Positions 25,361-34,469 are shown, numbered from the stretch's first letter. The stretch: DNA of 64,000 nucleotides from Marinomonas flavescens (GCF_004352835.1 NZ_SJSB01000002.1:186001-250000), one strand, 5' to 3'. The notes: generated by a model not told the origin, from the letters alone. A program made the numbers and translations.

Positions 25361-26341
25361 TTATCCTTCAAAAATATCGCTAAAACGGGCTTTATTGGCC
25401 GCGTTATTACGCAATGTCTTTGCTGCATCAAACGGCATTAGCTTGATGCTTTCACGACTTGGAAAACCGGCTGGGACACCTATGTCACTGCGTGCTGGCA
25501 AGTAACCTTGTTCGAGTACCAGTTGTTGTCCTTGCTTAGATAAAAGGAAATCCACAAAACGCTTTGCCGCTTCTTTGTGTTTAGACTCTTTCATAATCGC
25601 AACGGGTTCAGTCACCATACTGACGCCCGTTTTTGGAAAGATAAACTCAATTGGAGAGCCTTTACGGGACTCTCTGATCACGAGGAAATCAACAATAACG
25701 CCATACGACTTAGAGCCAGAAGCGACCGCCTTGAGTACGCCACCATTTCCGCCTTGTGCCATTACTTTATTTGCGTGTAACTGTTGGTAATAGTTCCAGC
25801 CAAGATGAGCATCTTCTGTCAGAGTGGCTAAATGAATCAGAGCGGCGCCAGAATATAGAGGGCTCGGCATAGCAACTTGATTCTTATAACTAGGCTTGGC
25901 TAAGTCTTCCCAGTCGGTAGGGGTCTCTAGCGCTCGAGTATTTCGAACGATGCCTGTGGTGATTAATTTAGTGCCGTAGTAATAGCCGTCTTTATTATAA
26001 AGAGCGGGCTTATAGTCTTTTTGATAAGGGCTTTTGTAGGCGTATAAGTAGTTGTTCGCCACCATAGATTCCATGGTCACGCTATCAGCAATCAACAAAA
26101 CATCAGGTTTTACCACGCCACTGCTTAACTCTGCTCGCAGCTTGGTCATTAATTTTGTAGTGCCATCACGAACCCATTTCACTTCGATATCAGGATTCTG
26201 TGCTTCAAAAGCATCTACGGTGAGTTGAGCATCTTTATTGGGTTGGCTGGTATACAAAGTGAGTGTTTCAGCAGCTTGTACACTTAGAGGTACGGCAAGT
26301 GAAACTGAGGCAAAAGCAAGTAGACTTTTTTTAAGATTCAT
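25361..26341 (-). CDS. Periplasmic substrate-binding protein (iron/phosphonate-type fold)
   Basis: This is a 326-residue binding protein. A clean signal peptide occupies residues 1-23 (start MNLKKSLLAFASV, cleavage after VQA), which fixes the start at 26341 even though the ribosome-binding site is weak. The mature N-terminus ETLTLYTSQPNKDAQLTVDAF and the later TKLITTGIVRNTRA and YKNQVAMPSP pattern place it with FbpA/AfuA/PhnS-like proteins. The paired tyrosines used by FbpA for iron are not obvious, so an organic phosphate or phosphonate ligand is favoured over iron. It is the first gene of the minus-strand operon, divergent from a DeoR regulator. Confidence 0.88.
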   Translation of the reverse strand: MNLKKSLLAFASVSLAVPLSVQAAETLTLYTSQPNKDAQLTVDAFEAQNPDIEVKWVRDGTTKLMTKLRAELSSGVVKPDVLLIADSVTMESMVANNYLYAYKSPYQKDYKPALYNKDGYYYGTKLITTGIVRNTRALETPTDWEDLAKPSYKNQVAMPSPLYSGAALIHLATLTEDAHLGWNYYQQLHANKVMAQGGNGGVLKAVASGSKSYGVIVDFLVIRESRKGSPIEFIFPKTGVSMVTEPVAIMKESKHKEAAKRFVDFLLSKQGQQLVLEQGYLPARSDIGVPAGFPSRESIKLMPFDAAKTLRNNAANKARFSDIFEG

Positions 26342-26411
26342 TGTGGAACGCTCTGTTGTTTGGGTGAGAACAAACAATAGCGCGACTCTTTGACATTAAA
26401 ATGACACCAAA

Positions 26412-26441
26412 CTTTCGTTTAATAAATAAACGCTTTCGTTT
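26412..26441. promoter_or_regulatory. Direct-repeat operator between the ABC operon and deoR-type gene
   Basis: CTTTCGTTT occurs at 26412-26420 and again at 26433-26441, 21 bases apart, or two helical turns. DeoR/GlpR family proteins bind repeated TTCG-containing half-sites. The location in the divergent intergenic region makes it a likely operator for both directions. Confidence 0.6.
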
Positions 26442-26482
26442 TATCGAAAAACCTATGGAATACTATTTTTTTGGTGCATTGA

Positions 26483-27232
26483 ATGAATAAACGACAATAT
26501 GAAATTGTTCAGTGGGTGAACAAAAATGGGCGCAGGTCACTCAATGATGTCGCTGATGCGTTTTCTGTTTCTGTTCAAACGGTACGGTCAGACATACGTT
26601 TGTTGGCAGATAAGGGACTGATTTTGCGCAATCATGGGGAGGCGATACCTTTTCCTCATAGGGAAAATATAAGCTTTGATCAACGCAAAATTCGAAATTT
26701 AGAAGGGAAGTTGCGCATCGCCGATCTTTGCATGAGTAAAATTACTAATTATCAGTCTCTGTTTCTTGGTACCGGGTCCAGTGTATCTGAAGTGGCCGCT
26801 AATTTAGATAGCTTAAAAGGTCTACAAGTGATGACGACTAATTTGCATGCCGCGCGAAATCTTTGTGAACATCCAGATTGCGAATTAACCATTGCGGGCG
26901 GACAAGTACGTAAACGAGATCAGGATGTGGTGGGTGGTGATGCTGTACGCTTCTTTCAACGCTATCGTGCTGATATTGGTATATTTTCTGTCGCTGCTAT
27001 GAATAAAAATGGTGAACTTTTTGATTTTACAGACGACGATATCATGGCATTAGAAGCGCTTGTCGACAATTCACAGTATCGTATTCTGGTATTAGACAGC
27101 ACCAAATTTGATCTTGAATCACGTTGTGTTTGGCGTCGAGTGTGCGATTACCACTGCTTAATTACCGACATCAAACCCTCACAGTGGCTCCTTAGCAAAT
27201 TACACAGTCAGGGTGTTGAAGTACTGTATTAG
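26483..27232 (+). CDS. DeoR/GlpR family transcriptional regulator
   Basis: This is a 249-residue repressor. The N-terminal helix-turn-helix (about 1-57) includes SLNDVADAFSVSVQTVRSDI, the DeoR signature. The C-terminal sensor domain has LGTGSSVSEVAANL near residue 95 and a DSTKFDLESR motif near 210, which in this family bind phosphorylated sugars or sugar-like effectors. It is transcribed divergently from the ABC importer operon, with a two-copy TTTCG operator between them. Regulation of that operon by a phosphorylated metabolite is therefore likely. Confidence 0.9.
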   Translation: MNKRQYEIVQWVNKNGRRSLNDVADAFSVSVQTVRSDIRLLADKGLILRNHGEAIPFPHRENISFDQRKIRNLEGKLRIADLCMSKITNYQSLFLGTGSSVSEVAANLDSLKGLQVMTTNLHAARNLCEHPDCELTIAGGQVRKRDQDVVGGDAVRFFQRYRADIGIFSVAAMNKNGELFDFTDDDIMALEALVDNSQYRILVLDSTKFDLESRCVWRRVCDYHCLITDIKPSQWLLSKLHSQGVEVLY

Positions 27233-27417
27233 TGAATCATGCAAGATCTTAACTATGGCCTTATATAGATTATGAAAAAAGGTTCAGTATTTTCGAAGAG
27301 TTTGTTTACGATGAATTTTAAATAGGCATATAAGTTATATTATATTGATCGTCAAAAGAGTGGTATTTTAATCAATCTAACATCATTTTCCCCTACTCGT
27401 TTTCATTAAGGCATTTT

Positions 27418-28746
27418 ATGTTTCGTGACCAGGATGGTTCCGCGTTTTCACTGCACAGGCTTTCTGGTTATGGTGTGGCGATCGGCTGTGGCTTGTTTCT
27501 ATTGTCCATTATTCCTGGTGCAAACTGGGCTTATGCGCTTTCTGCGCTTTGTTATTGGTCTGTTTTTATCATGGCGTGGCCGCGTTTAAACCCGCGCAAC
27601 AAAAAACAAATCCGGCTGCTGCTTGGAGTTGCTATTGTGGCGTTACTGGTTGCCTATGTTAATGGTGTAAAGCTGAACTTTTTTGCCTTAATAGAAGGTA
27701 ATTTAGGCATTGTAGCCATGTTGTCGGCGGTGTCTTTGTTGGGTTTATTGCCTGATGGGGTAAAGCAAAAGGCGCCGATTATTGGTACGAAAGGCGTAGT
27801 TAGCACTTGGTCGAGCGTTCATCTCTTAGGTGCCGTTATTAATATGTCATCGGTGTTTCTAGTGGGTGACAAGCTGCAGAGAAACACCGGCTCTTTGTCT
27901 GAGTCTCAATATTCAATCTTAGTTCGAGCGCTGACCAGTGCTGGGCTTTGGTCGCCTTTTTTTGCCTCCATGGCGGTGGCCTTGTCGATTGCACCGAATG
28001 CGGAGTTTCATCGGTTGGCGATGATAGGCGTCCCTATCGCTATATTTTCGTGCCTAATTTCTCTGTGGGAATTTAATAGAAAAGGCACACTGGCGTCGTT
28101 TTCAGGTTTCCCCTTGGCTTTCCAATCGTTAATTTTTCCAATTAGCTTGGCGATATCTGTTTTAGTTTTCCATTATTTTATCATGCCCCAATTACCCATA
28201 CTGTCGATCGTGACCTTGCTGAGCCCAGTGTCTGTTATCTTGCTCTTGGTTATGAAAAGTGGCGCTCGATATACCAAACAACGGTTGACCGATCATGCTC
28301 ATATTCGTTTGCCAAATATGGCGAATGAAGTGTCTTTGTTTTTATCGGCTGGTTTGTTAACAAAAGCCGTGAGCTTGGCGTTAGCGGGTGCGTTAGGGGC
28401 AAATTGGTCTTTGTTCGATTCGTTTGGTTTTGTTGAAGCGTTCGCCTGTTTTATAGGGATTTGTGTCATTGCTTTGTTGGGCTTACACCCGATTGTGGGC
28501 ATTTCATTGATGAGTTCGGTGGTGCCTGCCCATGGCGTTGATAACACCTTGTTGGCCTTTGTTTGTCTTTGCTCTTGGGGAGTGGGAACCGCGATTAGTC
28601 CATTATCAGGGATTAATTTATCGGTAGCAGGAAAGTATGGCATCGATAATTTCCAGCTTGCTCGATCGAATTTGTTATACGGCATACTTATGTCGGCTGT
28701 GGTAGCGATCGCCATGTTCCTGCTTTCTTGGATGTTGGGCGTATAA
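27418..28746 (+). CDS. Uncharacterised polytopic membrane protein
   Basis: This is a 442-residue integral membrane protein with about eleven or twelve helices and almost no soluble domain. The C-terminal half contains small-residue-rich stretches (GLHPIVGISLMSSVVPAHG and AISPLSGINLSVAGKYG) that resemble the paired hairpins of ion-transporter superfamily permeases such as DctM or CitM. No binding protein or small permease is nearby. Substrate and family are not recognised with confidence. It follows the DeoR gene after 185 bases and is separated from the next gene by a bidirectional terminator. Confidence 0.7.
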   Translation: MFRDQDGSAFSLHRLSGYGVAIGCGLFLLSIIPGANWAYALSALCYWSVFIMAWPRLNPRNKKQIRLLLGVAIVALLVAYVNGVKLNFFALIEGNLGIVAMLSAVSLLGLLPDGVKQKAPIIGTKGVVSTWSSVHLLGAVINMSSVFLVGDKLQRNTGSLSESQYSILVRALTSAGLWSPFFASMAVALSIAPNAEFHRLAMIGVPIAIFSCLISLWEFNRKGTLASFSGFPLAFQSLIFPISLAISVLVFHYFIMPQLPILSIVTLLSPVSVILLLVMKSGARYTKQRLTDHAHIRLPNMANEVSLFLSAGLLTKAVSLALAGALGANWSLFDSFGFVEAFACFIGICVIALLGLHPIVGISLMSSVVPAHGVDNTLLAFVCLCSWGVGTAISPLSGINLSVAGKYGIDNFQLARSNLLYGILMSAVVAIAMFLLSWMLGV

Positions 28747-28806
28747 CGCCATGAATGAGGTCGTTTGCTTTTACTCTCCAGTGTTCTGATATCAACTTTC
28801 TGAGAT

Positions 28807-28840
28807 AAAAAAATACCCACTTTTGAAGTGGGTATTTTTT
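28807..28840. terminator. Bidirectional terminator
   Basis: AAAAAAATACCCACTT pairs with AAGTGGGTATTTTTT around a 3-nt loop. It serves the plus-strand membrane protein gene and the convergent TSUP gene. Confidence 0.9.
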
Positions 28841-28865
28841 GATGTGTTATTAGGCTGACCGATTG

Positions 28866-29627
28866 CTAATCGGTCAATAATGCGGCGGCGCTGCCGCAGA
28901 CCGTCATTACGAAAAGGAACCATTTCAGATGTTTTGGATTGGCTTTAATGGCAAATTTCACGGCAAGATGCGAGCCTAACATGGTACCAGAAGCGAGTAT
29001 TAAACCAGGAACCCAAAGGATTTGATCGTTCCAAATAAAGACCCCTAATGCTAAGGCAGTAAAGCCAATGGTACACACCATCTTTAAGGCATTAGTGCGG
29101 ACTAAGTCATAGCGCAGAGTGCCAGCTAAAGCGGCAATCAGAATAAAGCCAACACCAGCTTGTACAAAGCCACCGTAAACGCCAGCAATGAATAACGCGA
29201 TCCAAGCGCTGGGTTTTTCTGAGACTTTAAAAGGCACGGTACCTTCTGGAGGCGCGATTAAAGCAGGGCGCACAATCATGATCAGAGTCATACCAATCAT
29301 CGCGCTTAATAACAGAGGTTTTAGCCAAGTTTCAGGAGCGTAGCTGGCTGCAAACGCGCCGACTACACCGCCGAGTAAAGACGGAATCATGACCGGCATG
29401 ATGTCTGCGTTATCGAGTTTTTTGGCTTTTCTAAAGCCAGCAACGGCAGTGAGGTTTTGTAAAAATACGCCGACTCGGTTCGTCGCGTTGGCAATGTCTG
29501 CAGGCATGCCCATGACCATGAGGGCAGGTAAGGTTAAATTAGACCCACCACCAGCGAGCGTGTTGATAATACCCGCAATAAATCCGGTACCAATCAAGAG
29601 AGAAACGGTGAAAAGACTGTAGTCCAA
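28866..29627 (-). CDS. TSUP (TauE/SafE) family permease
   Basis: This is a 253-residue membrane protein with about seven or eight helices. The repeat GTGFIAGIINTLAGGGSNLTLP near the N-terminus and GVYGGFVQAGVGFILI at mid-length are the two half-repeat signatures of the TSUP family, which exports or imports sulfite, sulfoacetate and other organosulfur anions. No sulfur-metabolism gene is adjacent. A 43-bp palindrome lies about 90 bases upstream of its start and may control it. Confidence 0.88.
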   Translation of the reverse strand: MDYSLFTVSLLIGTGFIAGIINTLAGGGSNLTLPALMVMGMPADIANATNRVGVFLQNLTAVAGFRKAKKLDNADIMPVMIPSLLGGVVGAFAASYAPETWLKPLLLSAMIGMTLIMIVRPALIAPPEGTVPFKVSEKPSAWIALFIAGVYGGFVQAGVGFILIAALAGTLRYDLVRTNALKMVCTIGFTALALGVFIWNDQILWVPGLILASGTMLGSHLAVKFAIKANPKHLKWFLFVMTVCGSAAALLTD

Positions 29628-29713
29628 AATAGTATCCTTACATCGATGAATGCAAATAAGAAAAGCCGAGCAAGGATACTACTAATAAAAGTACTTTTAT
29701 GTGAAGCGAAGAG

Positions 29714-29756
29714 TGATACTGTCTGATATATAGTCACTATAAATCAGACAGTATCA
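29714..29756. repeat. 43-bp near-perfect palindrome
   Basis: TGATACTGTCTGAT (29714-29727) is an exact inverted copy of ATCAGACAGTATCA (29743-29756), and TATAG/CTATA pairs inside it around a 3-nt centre. That gives 19 pairs with a single mismatch. There is no T run on either side. It lies between the convergent-side end of the PheC-like gene and the start of the TSUP gene. Confidence 0.75.
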
Positions 29757-29769
29757 TGGAAAAGAACAC

Positions 29770-30537
29770 TTATTGGAGGTGATTTTCGTGCATTATTTGA
29801 GTATCAATGCCTTTTAACTTCATTTCATCCATCATGAAATTGACTGTATTTAGAAGACGCTGCTCGCCCGCTGGAATCAAATAGCCGAACTGACTTTTCG
29901 TGAATGGATTTTCGGCTCGAGAAGCTTCCAGTTTTTTATCAGTGACTTGGTAATAAAGTGCTTCTGGCGTCTCAGTTATCATGACATCAACTTTGCCGCT
30001 AGCGACGGCTTTTGGTACATCAAGGTTATTTTCGAAGCGAACTAAGGTGGCGTTAGGAAGGTATTGCTCGGCAAATTTTTCATTGGTTCCACCAATATTG
30101 ACGCCGACTTTAACGTCTGGACGGTTTACTTCAGCCAAGGTGTCAAACGCCGCGGTTTTCCCCGTTGCCACTAAGAAGCATTTGCCAAACGTCATATAGC
30201 CTTGAGAAATATCGGCGGCCATTTGGCGTGATGTGCGACGAGTAATACCGCCCATGGCAATGTCGTATTTATCGCTTTGTAGTCCAGGGATTAAGTTTTT
30301 CCATGTGGTTTGAACGAACTTTACTTTTACGCCCATTTCTTTGGCAAAGTATTTTGCAACGTCAATATCATAACCGGTAAATGTTTTACCATCGTAGTGA
30401 GAAAATGGTGTGTAATCCCCCGTCGTTCCAACAGTGATATAACCTTGTTTTTGGATATCTTCAAGGCGATCTGCTTGGGCAAACGCACTGAAAGTTAGTG
30501 CGGAGGTGATCAGTAAAAAAGTCGCTGATAGTTTCAT
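29770..30537 (-). CDS. Periplasmic PheC-like protein (cyclohexadienyl dehydratase or amino-acid binding fold)
   Basis: This is a 255-residue periplasmic protein with a signal peptide (about 1-21, ending AFAQA). The mature part has the type II binding-protein fold and shares several stretches with Pseudomonas PheC: TTGDYTPFSHYDG, a TTWKNLIPGL block, YDIAMGGITRRTSRQ and NIGGTNEKFAEQYLPNA. PheC is a periplasmic enzyme that dehydrates prephenate and arogenate to phenylpyruvate and phenylalanine. A plain amino-acid binding protein is the alternative, but no ABC permease or ATPase is nearby, which favours the enzyme. The start at 30537 gives a proper signal peptide; an upstream extension is rejected. 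Confidence 0.72.
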   Translation of the reverse strand: MKLSATFLLITSALTFSAFAQADRLEDIQKQGYITVGTTGDYTPFSHYDGKTFTGYDIDVAKYFAKEMGVKVKFVQTTWKNLIPGLQSDKYDIAMGGITRRTSRQMAADISQGYMTFGKCFLVATGKTAAFDTLAEVNRPDVKVGVNIGGTNEKFAEQYLPNATLVRFENNLDVPKAVASGKVDVMITETPEALYYQVTDKKLEASRAENPFTKSQFGYLIPAGEQRLLNTVNFMMDEMKLKGIDTQIMHENHLQ

Positions 30538-30716
30538 AAATACACTTCTTGAGTTGGCTTGTTCAAAGAAAAGCACAGCGTCATTCATGCATTTGAATGA
30601 GTTGTATGCATATAGCAAGCCAACTTTTTTATCACTCTCTCTGTTGTTTGTAAAATATTACTTCCAATGTGCAAAAAAGAAGTTAGGTTAGTCTGGTTCT
30701 TTTTTAGCATCGATGG

Positions 30717-31931
30717 TTAAGAAGAGCGATCCGTCATCCGTACGATCAAACTTAAGATTCCAGCGATTGTTGCCAATGCAACAACACCGCTCCATCCTAG
30801 AATCATCAGAGCTTGGCTACCAAGAGCTGCGCCTGATGCCATACCGATAAACATGCCAGTAAAGAAGATCGCATTGAGGCGCCCGCGAGCAGTAGGATCT
30901 ATGCCGTAAACTAATGTTTGATGAGAAACCAGCACAGCTTGTACGCCAAAATCAAAGCCAATAGCGGAAATGATAATCAGCAGGATTTGGTTATTGACGG
31001 ATAAATAGGGCATTAAAAACATCAAGGCAAAAGAAAAAGCGACTAACGCTGATCCAATTTGTGTGACTCGAGCAGGCCCTTGTTTATCGGCAATTCTTCC
31101 TGCTAAGGGTGCGGCTAACGCACCAGCGGCGCCCGCTAATCCAAAGGCACCGGCGGTGGCGCTACCGAGTCCATATTGTTGATGCAGCATGACAGCTAAG
31201 GTAGACCAAAAAGCGCTAAACCCTAGCGATAATAAGCCCTGAGATGTGGCTGCACGACGCAAGGTTGGATGGCGTTTCCATAGCGTTAACAGGGAGCGCA
31301 TTAACGAGAGGTAACCAACATCAGTGTGGGTGTCCATATTCGGTAAAATACGCCAAATAATCATAGAAATGGCGAGAATACTGACGGCAGCGGCTTGGTA
31401 CATGACTCGCCATCCTACAAACTCCGTCACCACACCACTAATCACCCGAGATAATAAAATCCCTATCAACAGCCCTGTCATTACCGTACCGACGACCTTA
31501 CCTCGCTGAGAATCAGGGGCTAAGATGGCGGCAGTTGGCACAATGTCTTGAGCCATGGTTGCCATAACGCCAATGACTAAACTGGCGACTAACATGCCAT
31601 TCAATGTGGGCATAAAAGAGCACATCACTAAAGCGAGAGCGAGCAGTAAACCTTTTGTTAAAATCACATGGCGACGATTAAATCGATCGCCAAGCGGAAT
31701 CAGAAACAAGATACCTAAGGCGTAGCCTATTTGAGTCAGTGTCGGAATAAGTCCGGTGGCGCTGACACTGGATTGAAAGTCTTGCCCAATGTTGTCGATC
31801 ATCGGCTGGTTATAGTAGATGGCGGCCACACTTAATCCTGCCCCTGCGGAAAGGCTGAAGATAAGTTTGCTGGATGGTTCTGTTGCCATTTTGGGCGTTG
31901 AGGAGGCAAAAGCTTCTTGCGTGGGCATCAT
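30717..31931 (-). CDS. MFS transporter
   Basis: This is a 404-residue major facilitator with twelve predicted helices. The loop 2-3 motif PLGDRFNRRHVI and the internal PLAGRIADKQGP repeat are visible. The sequence looks like a drug/proton or sugar-efflux type 12-helix carrier, with a short cytoplasmic N-terminal tail of about 20 residues. The divergent LysR gene 111 bases away is its probable regulator. No substrate can be assigned. Confidence 0.87.
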   Translation of the reverse strand: MMPTQEAFASSTPKMATEPSSKLIFSLSAGAGLSVAAIYYNQPMIDNIGQDFQSSVSATGLIPTLTQIGYALGILFLIPLGDRFNRRHVILTKGLLLALALVMCSFMPTLNGMLVASLVIGVMATMAQDIVPTAAILAPDSQRGKVVGTVMTGLLIGILLSRVISGVVTEFVGWRVMYQAAAVSILAISMIIWRILPNMDTHTDVGYLSLMRSLLTLWKRHPTLRRAATSQGLLSLGFSAFWSTLAVMLHQQYGLGSATAGAFGLAGAAGALAAPLAGRIADKQGPARVTQIGSALVAFSFALMFLMPYLSVNNQILLIIISAIGFDFGVQAVLVSHQTLVYGIDPTARGRLNAIFFTGMFIGMASGAALGSQALMILGWSGVVALATIAGILSLIVRMTDRSS

Positions 31932-32042
31932 AAAGTCTCGTGTTGATTGGGCGTATAAAGGATGTTGAGAATGGCGATATCTTATCTTTTGAAAAAAAGT
32001 TTGGTAGCCACATACTAGGTAAAACTGATATACGTATGCCGT

Positions 32043-32996
32043 ATGAGCAATATAAAAAATGGTGGCATCGACCGTATAGAAATGATGCAGACTTTAGTGC
32101 GTATCGTCGAGAGTGGAAGCTTGTCAGCCGCCGCCACTCAACTGGGAACCACGCAGCCTACGATTAGTCGTCGATTACAGTCTTTAGAGACGAGATTGGG
32201 GACAAAATTAATCATGCGTACCACCCATGCGATGAAGCTGACAGACGATGGTGAACGCTGTTATCAGCATGCGAAAAAACTAATAGAGAATTGGAATGCA
32301 CTAGAAGAAGATCTCAAAAACGCCAATGATGAACCGGTAGGTATGTTAAAGGTTCGAGTGCCTCACGCTTTTGGTCAAGACCAGTTGATCGTACCATTAG
32401 TGCAATATCTTACCGATCATTCACAAATTACGGTCGAATGGATGTTAAATGACCATTCGCCTGATTTTATCAATGATGGAATTGACTGTGCGGTTCATGT
32501 GGGGGAAATCACAGACTCAGCAATGGTGGCCATTCTAATTGCCGAAGTGCCGCGAATTGTCGTGTCATCTCCTAGTGTATTAAGTAAGCATTCACCTATC
32601 AAAAAAGTAGAAGATTTGAATACCTTACCTTGGGTTTCCTTGAGTACTTTTTATCGAAATAAAATTGTATTAAAAAGCACAGATCAGAAAGGCAGCTCTA
32701 GCTATGAGCTAGAGTTTGCACCGAAATTCATTACGGACAGCTTATATGCCCTCAGAAATACTATTTTATCTGGAATTGGGATAGGGGTAACGTCATCGTG
32801 GGTGATTAACGACGATATTGCTTCCGGTAAATTAGTGCATTTATTGCCTGAATGGCATGCCGATCCTTTACCTGTTTACCTCGTATACCCCTACGCTAGT
32901 TATTATCCGGCCCGATTAAGAAAATTTCTCAACTTGATTCGTGATGTTATGCCGACCTTGGCAGGTACAAGACCACCAAGCCCGAAATCAAAGTAG
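32043..32996 (+). CDS. LysR family transcriptional regulator
   Basis: This is a 317-residue regulator. The winged helix-turn-helix lies near the N-terminus (LVRIVESGSLSAAATQLGTT, then QPTISRRLQSLETRLG), followed by the effector-binding domain. The N-terminal dozen residues before MMQTL may not be translated, since neither ATG has a strong ribosome-binding site. It is divergent from an MFS transporter gene, the classic LysR target arrangement. The intergenic region has ATAC/GTAT palindromic elements near 32029-32040. The ligand is unknown. Confidence 0.9.
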   Translation: MSNIKNGGIDRIEMMQTLVRIVESGSLSAAATQLGTTQPTISRRLQSLETRLGTKLIMRTTHAMKLTDDGERCYQHAKKLIENWNALEEDLKNANDEPVGMLKVRVPHAFGQDQLIVPLVQYLTDHSQITVEWMLNDHSPDFINDGIDCAVHVGEITDSAMVAILIAEVPRIVVSSPSVLSKHSPIKKVEDLNTLPWVSLSTFYRNKIVLKSTDQKGSSSYELEFAPKFITDSLYALRNTILSGIGIGVTSSWVINDDIASGKLVHLLPEWHADPLPVYLVYPYASYYPARLRKFLNLIRDVMPTLAGTRPPSPKSK

Positions 32997-33122
32997 TGCT
33001 TTTTTACTGATAGGGCATCATGCGCTTTGTTTTTGCCTTAGAATAGCGGTCCAACTTGACCAAAAAATCAGTATTTATGTTTGGTCCGACTCGATTGATA
33101 TGTTTATTGATAAGGAAGTTAC

Positions 33123-34331
33123 ATGACAGGGCACACCTCTCCGTACGAAACAAAAACAGCTTGGCTAGAAGTAATACTACTTTGGGTCGCTGGGATTTCT
33201 GCGGCTATGCAATTTGCTAAGTTTTCTATTTCTTATGATGTGTTATTGGCGTATTACCAAGAAGGCGCAACATTAACGGGTGCTGCCATTTCTGTCGTCG
33301 GTGTCGTGGGGCTTATTTTTGGTGTTTCAGCTGGGGTAATCGTTGGGCGTGTTGGCTATCGTCGTTCGTTAATTGGCGCGCTGGCGTTAGGGGCGGTGAT
33401 GTCTTTTTTGGAATCCTTGATGCCAAGTTTCGAGCTCATGATGGTGTGCCGAGTCGTTGAGGGCTTTTCTCAATTGGGTGTTGTCGTTGCCGCACCAACC
33501 ATGATTGCTCGATTAAGTGCGCCACAACATCGTTCAATCACGATGGGGTTATGGGGTACTTTCTTTGGGGTGGCTTTTGCTATTAGCGGTTTGTTCGGCG
33601 ACATGATCCTTCGTCATTATGGGCCGGGGAGCTTGTTCTTTTCTCATGGACTATTAATCGGCGGTGTGGCGGGCGTACTCTTCTTTCGTCTTGAGAGAAA
33701 TAACCCTCTTTATGAAAATGAAAAAGGCAGTGTGCAAACGAAAATCTTGGAGCAGATGTCTCTCGTGTATCGTAACCCAAGGTGCTTGCTACCAGCGGCC
33801 GTATTTTTATTTTATACCTGCATGTTCGTATCCTTGCTGACTTACGTTCCACGCTTGATTGAAGATGACCATTTAAAATCGATTGTCCGAACGTGTTTAC
33901 CTCTGATGAGTATTATAGGAACTTTTCTTGCAGGTACTTTGTCTCAATACACTATGCGTCCTCAAAACGTAGCTATTATGGCTTATTCGCTGATAGCGAT
34001 TAGCGCGATTGCTCTGAATTTCTTATTGGTGACGCCTGTGCTTTTTTGCATTGTTGCAGGTGTGATGGTGTTGTCTGCCGGTATGGTTACAGGGTCCGCT
34101 ATGTCAATGATTCCAGCACTGGCACGAAACCCTAATGAGCAAGCGCAAACGTATGGTTTGGTTGCGCAGTTTGGTAATTTAGGCTCGACGATAGGGCCGC
34201 CTAGTTTTGCCGCTATGATTAGCCTATTAGGAGCACAAGGACTGGTTATTTTGGTCTTGGTGTTTTGTCTTTGCGGTGGCAGTTTAAGTTTAATTGCGAA
34301 ACGTTTTAAAAATAACTCACATTCGTTGTAA
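33123..34331 (+). CDS. MFS transporter
   Basis: This is a 402-residue, twelve-helix major facilitator. The VGRVGYRRSLIGALALGA loop after the second helix is the conserved MFS motif, and a second half begins near residue 220. An AAGGAAG site lies just before the ATG. It follows the LysR gene in the same direction after 126 bases and could be under the same regulator. The family is clear, the substrate is not; a cyanate- or nitrate-like organic anion carrier or efflux pump are both possible. Confidence 0.87.
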   Translation: MTGHTSPYETKTAWLEVILLWVAGISAAMQFAKFSISYDVLLAYYQEGATLTGAAISVVGVVGLIFGVSAGVIVGRVGYRRSLIGALALGAVMSFLESLMPSFELMMVCRVVEGFSQLGVVVAAPTMIARLSAPQHRSITMGLWGTFFGVAFAISGLFGDMILRHYGPGSLFFSHGLLIGGVAGVLFFRLERNNPLYENEKGSVQTKILEQMSLVYRNPRCLLPAAVFLFYTCMFVSLLTYVPRLIEDDHLKSIVRTCLPLMSIIGTFLAGTLSQYTMRPQNVAIMAYSLIAISAIALNFLLVTPVLFCIVAGVMVLSAGMVTGSAMSMIPALARNPNEQAQTYGLVAQFGNLGSTIGPPSFAAMISLLGAQGLVILVLVFCLCGGSLSLIAKRFKNNSHSL

Positions 34332-34469
34332 TAGTTATTGAGGTTGTCGCGTCTAACGTGGGTAACCTTACTTTTATGCTGATTTATTCATGGCGTAGAG
34401 AAGGTAAAAATCATAAAGATTAATGCTTAATAGTAAGCAAACCAACTTAACGTAAATTGGAGTTCGGCA

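Noticed and set aside
25361-26341. Binding protein annotated as a ferric iron importer
   Set aside because: The fold allows iron, but the paired tyrosine motif of FbpA was not evident, and the neighbours are phosphatases and a DeoR regulator rather than iron genes.
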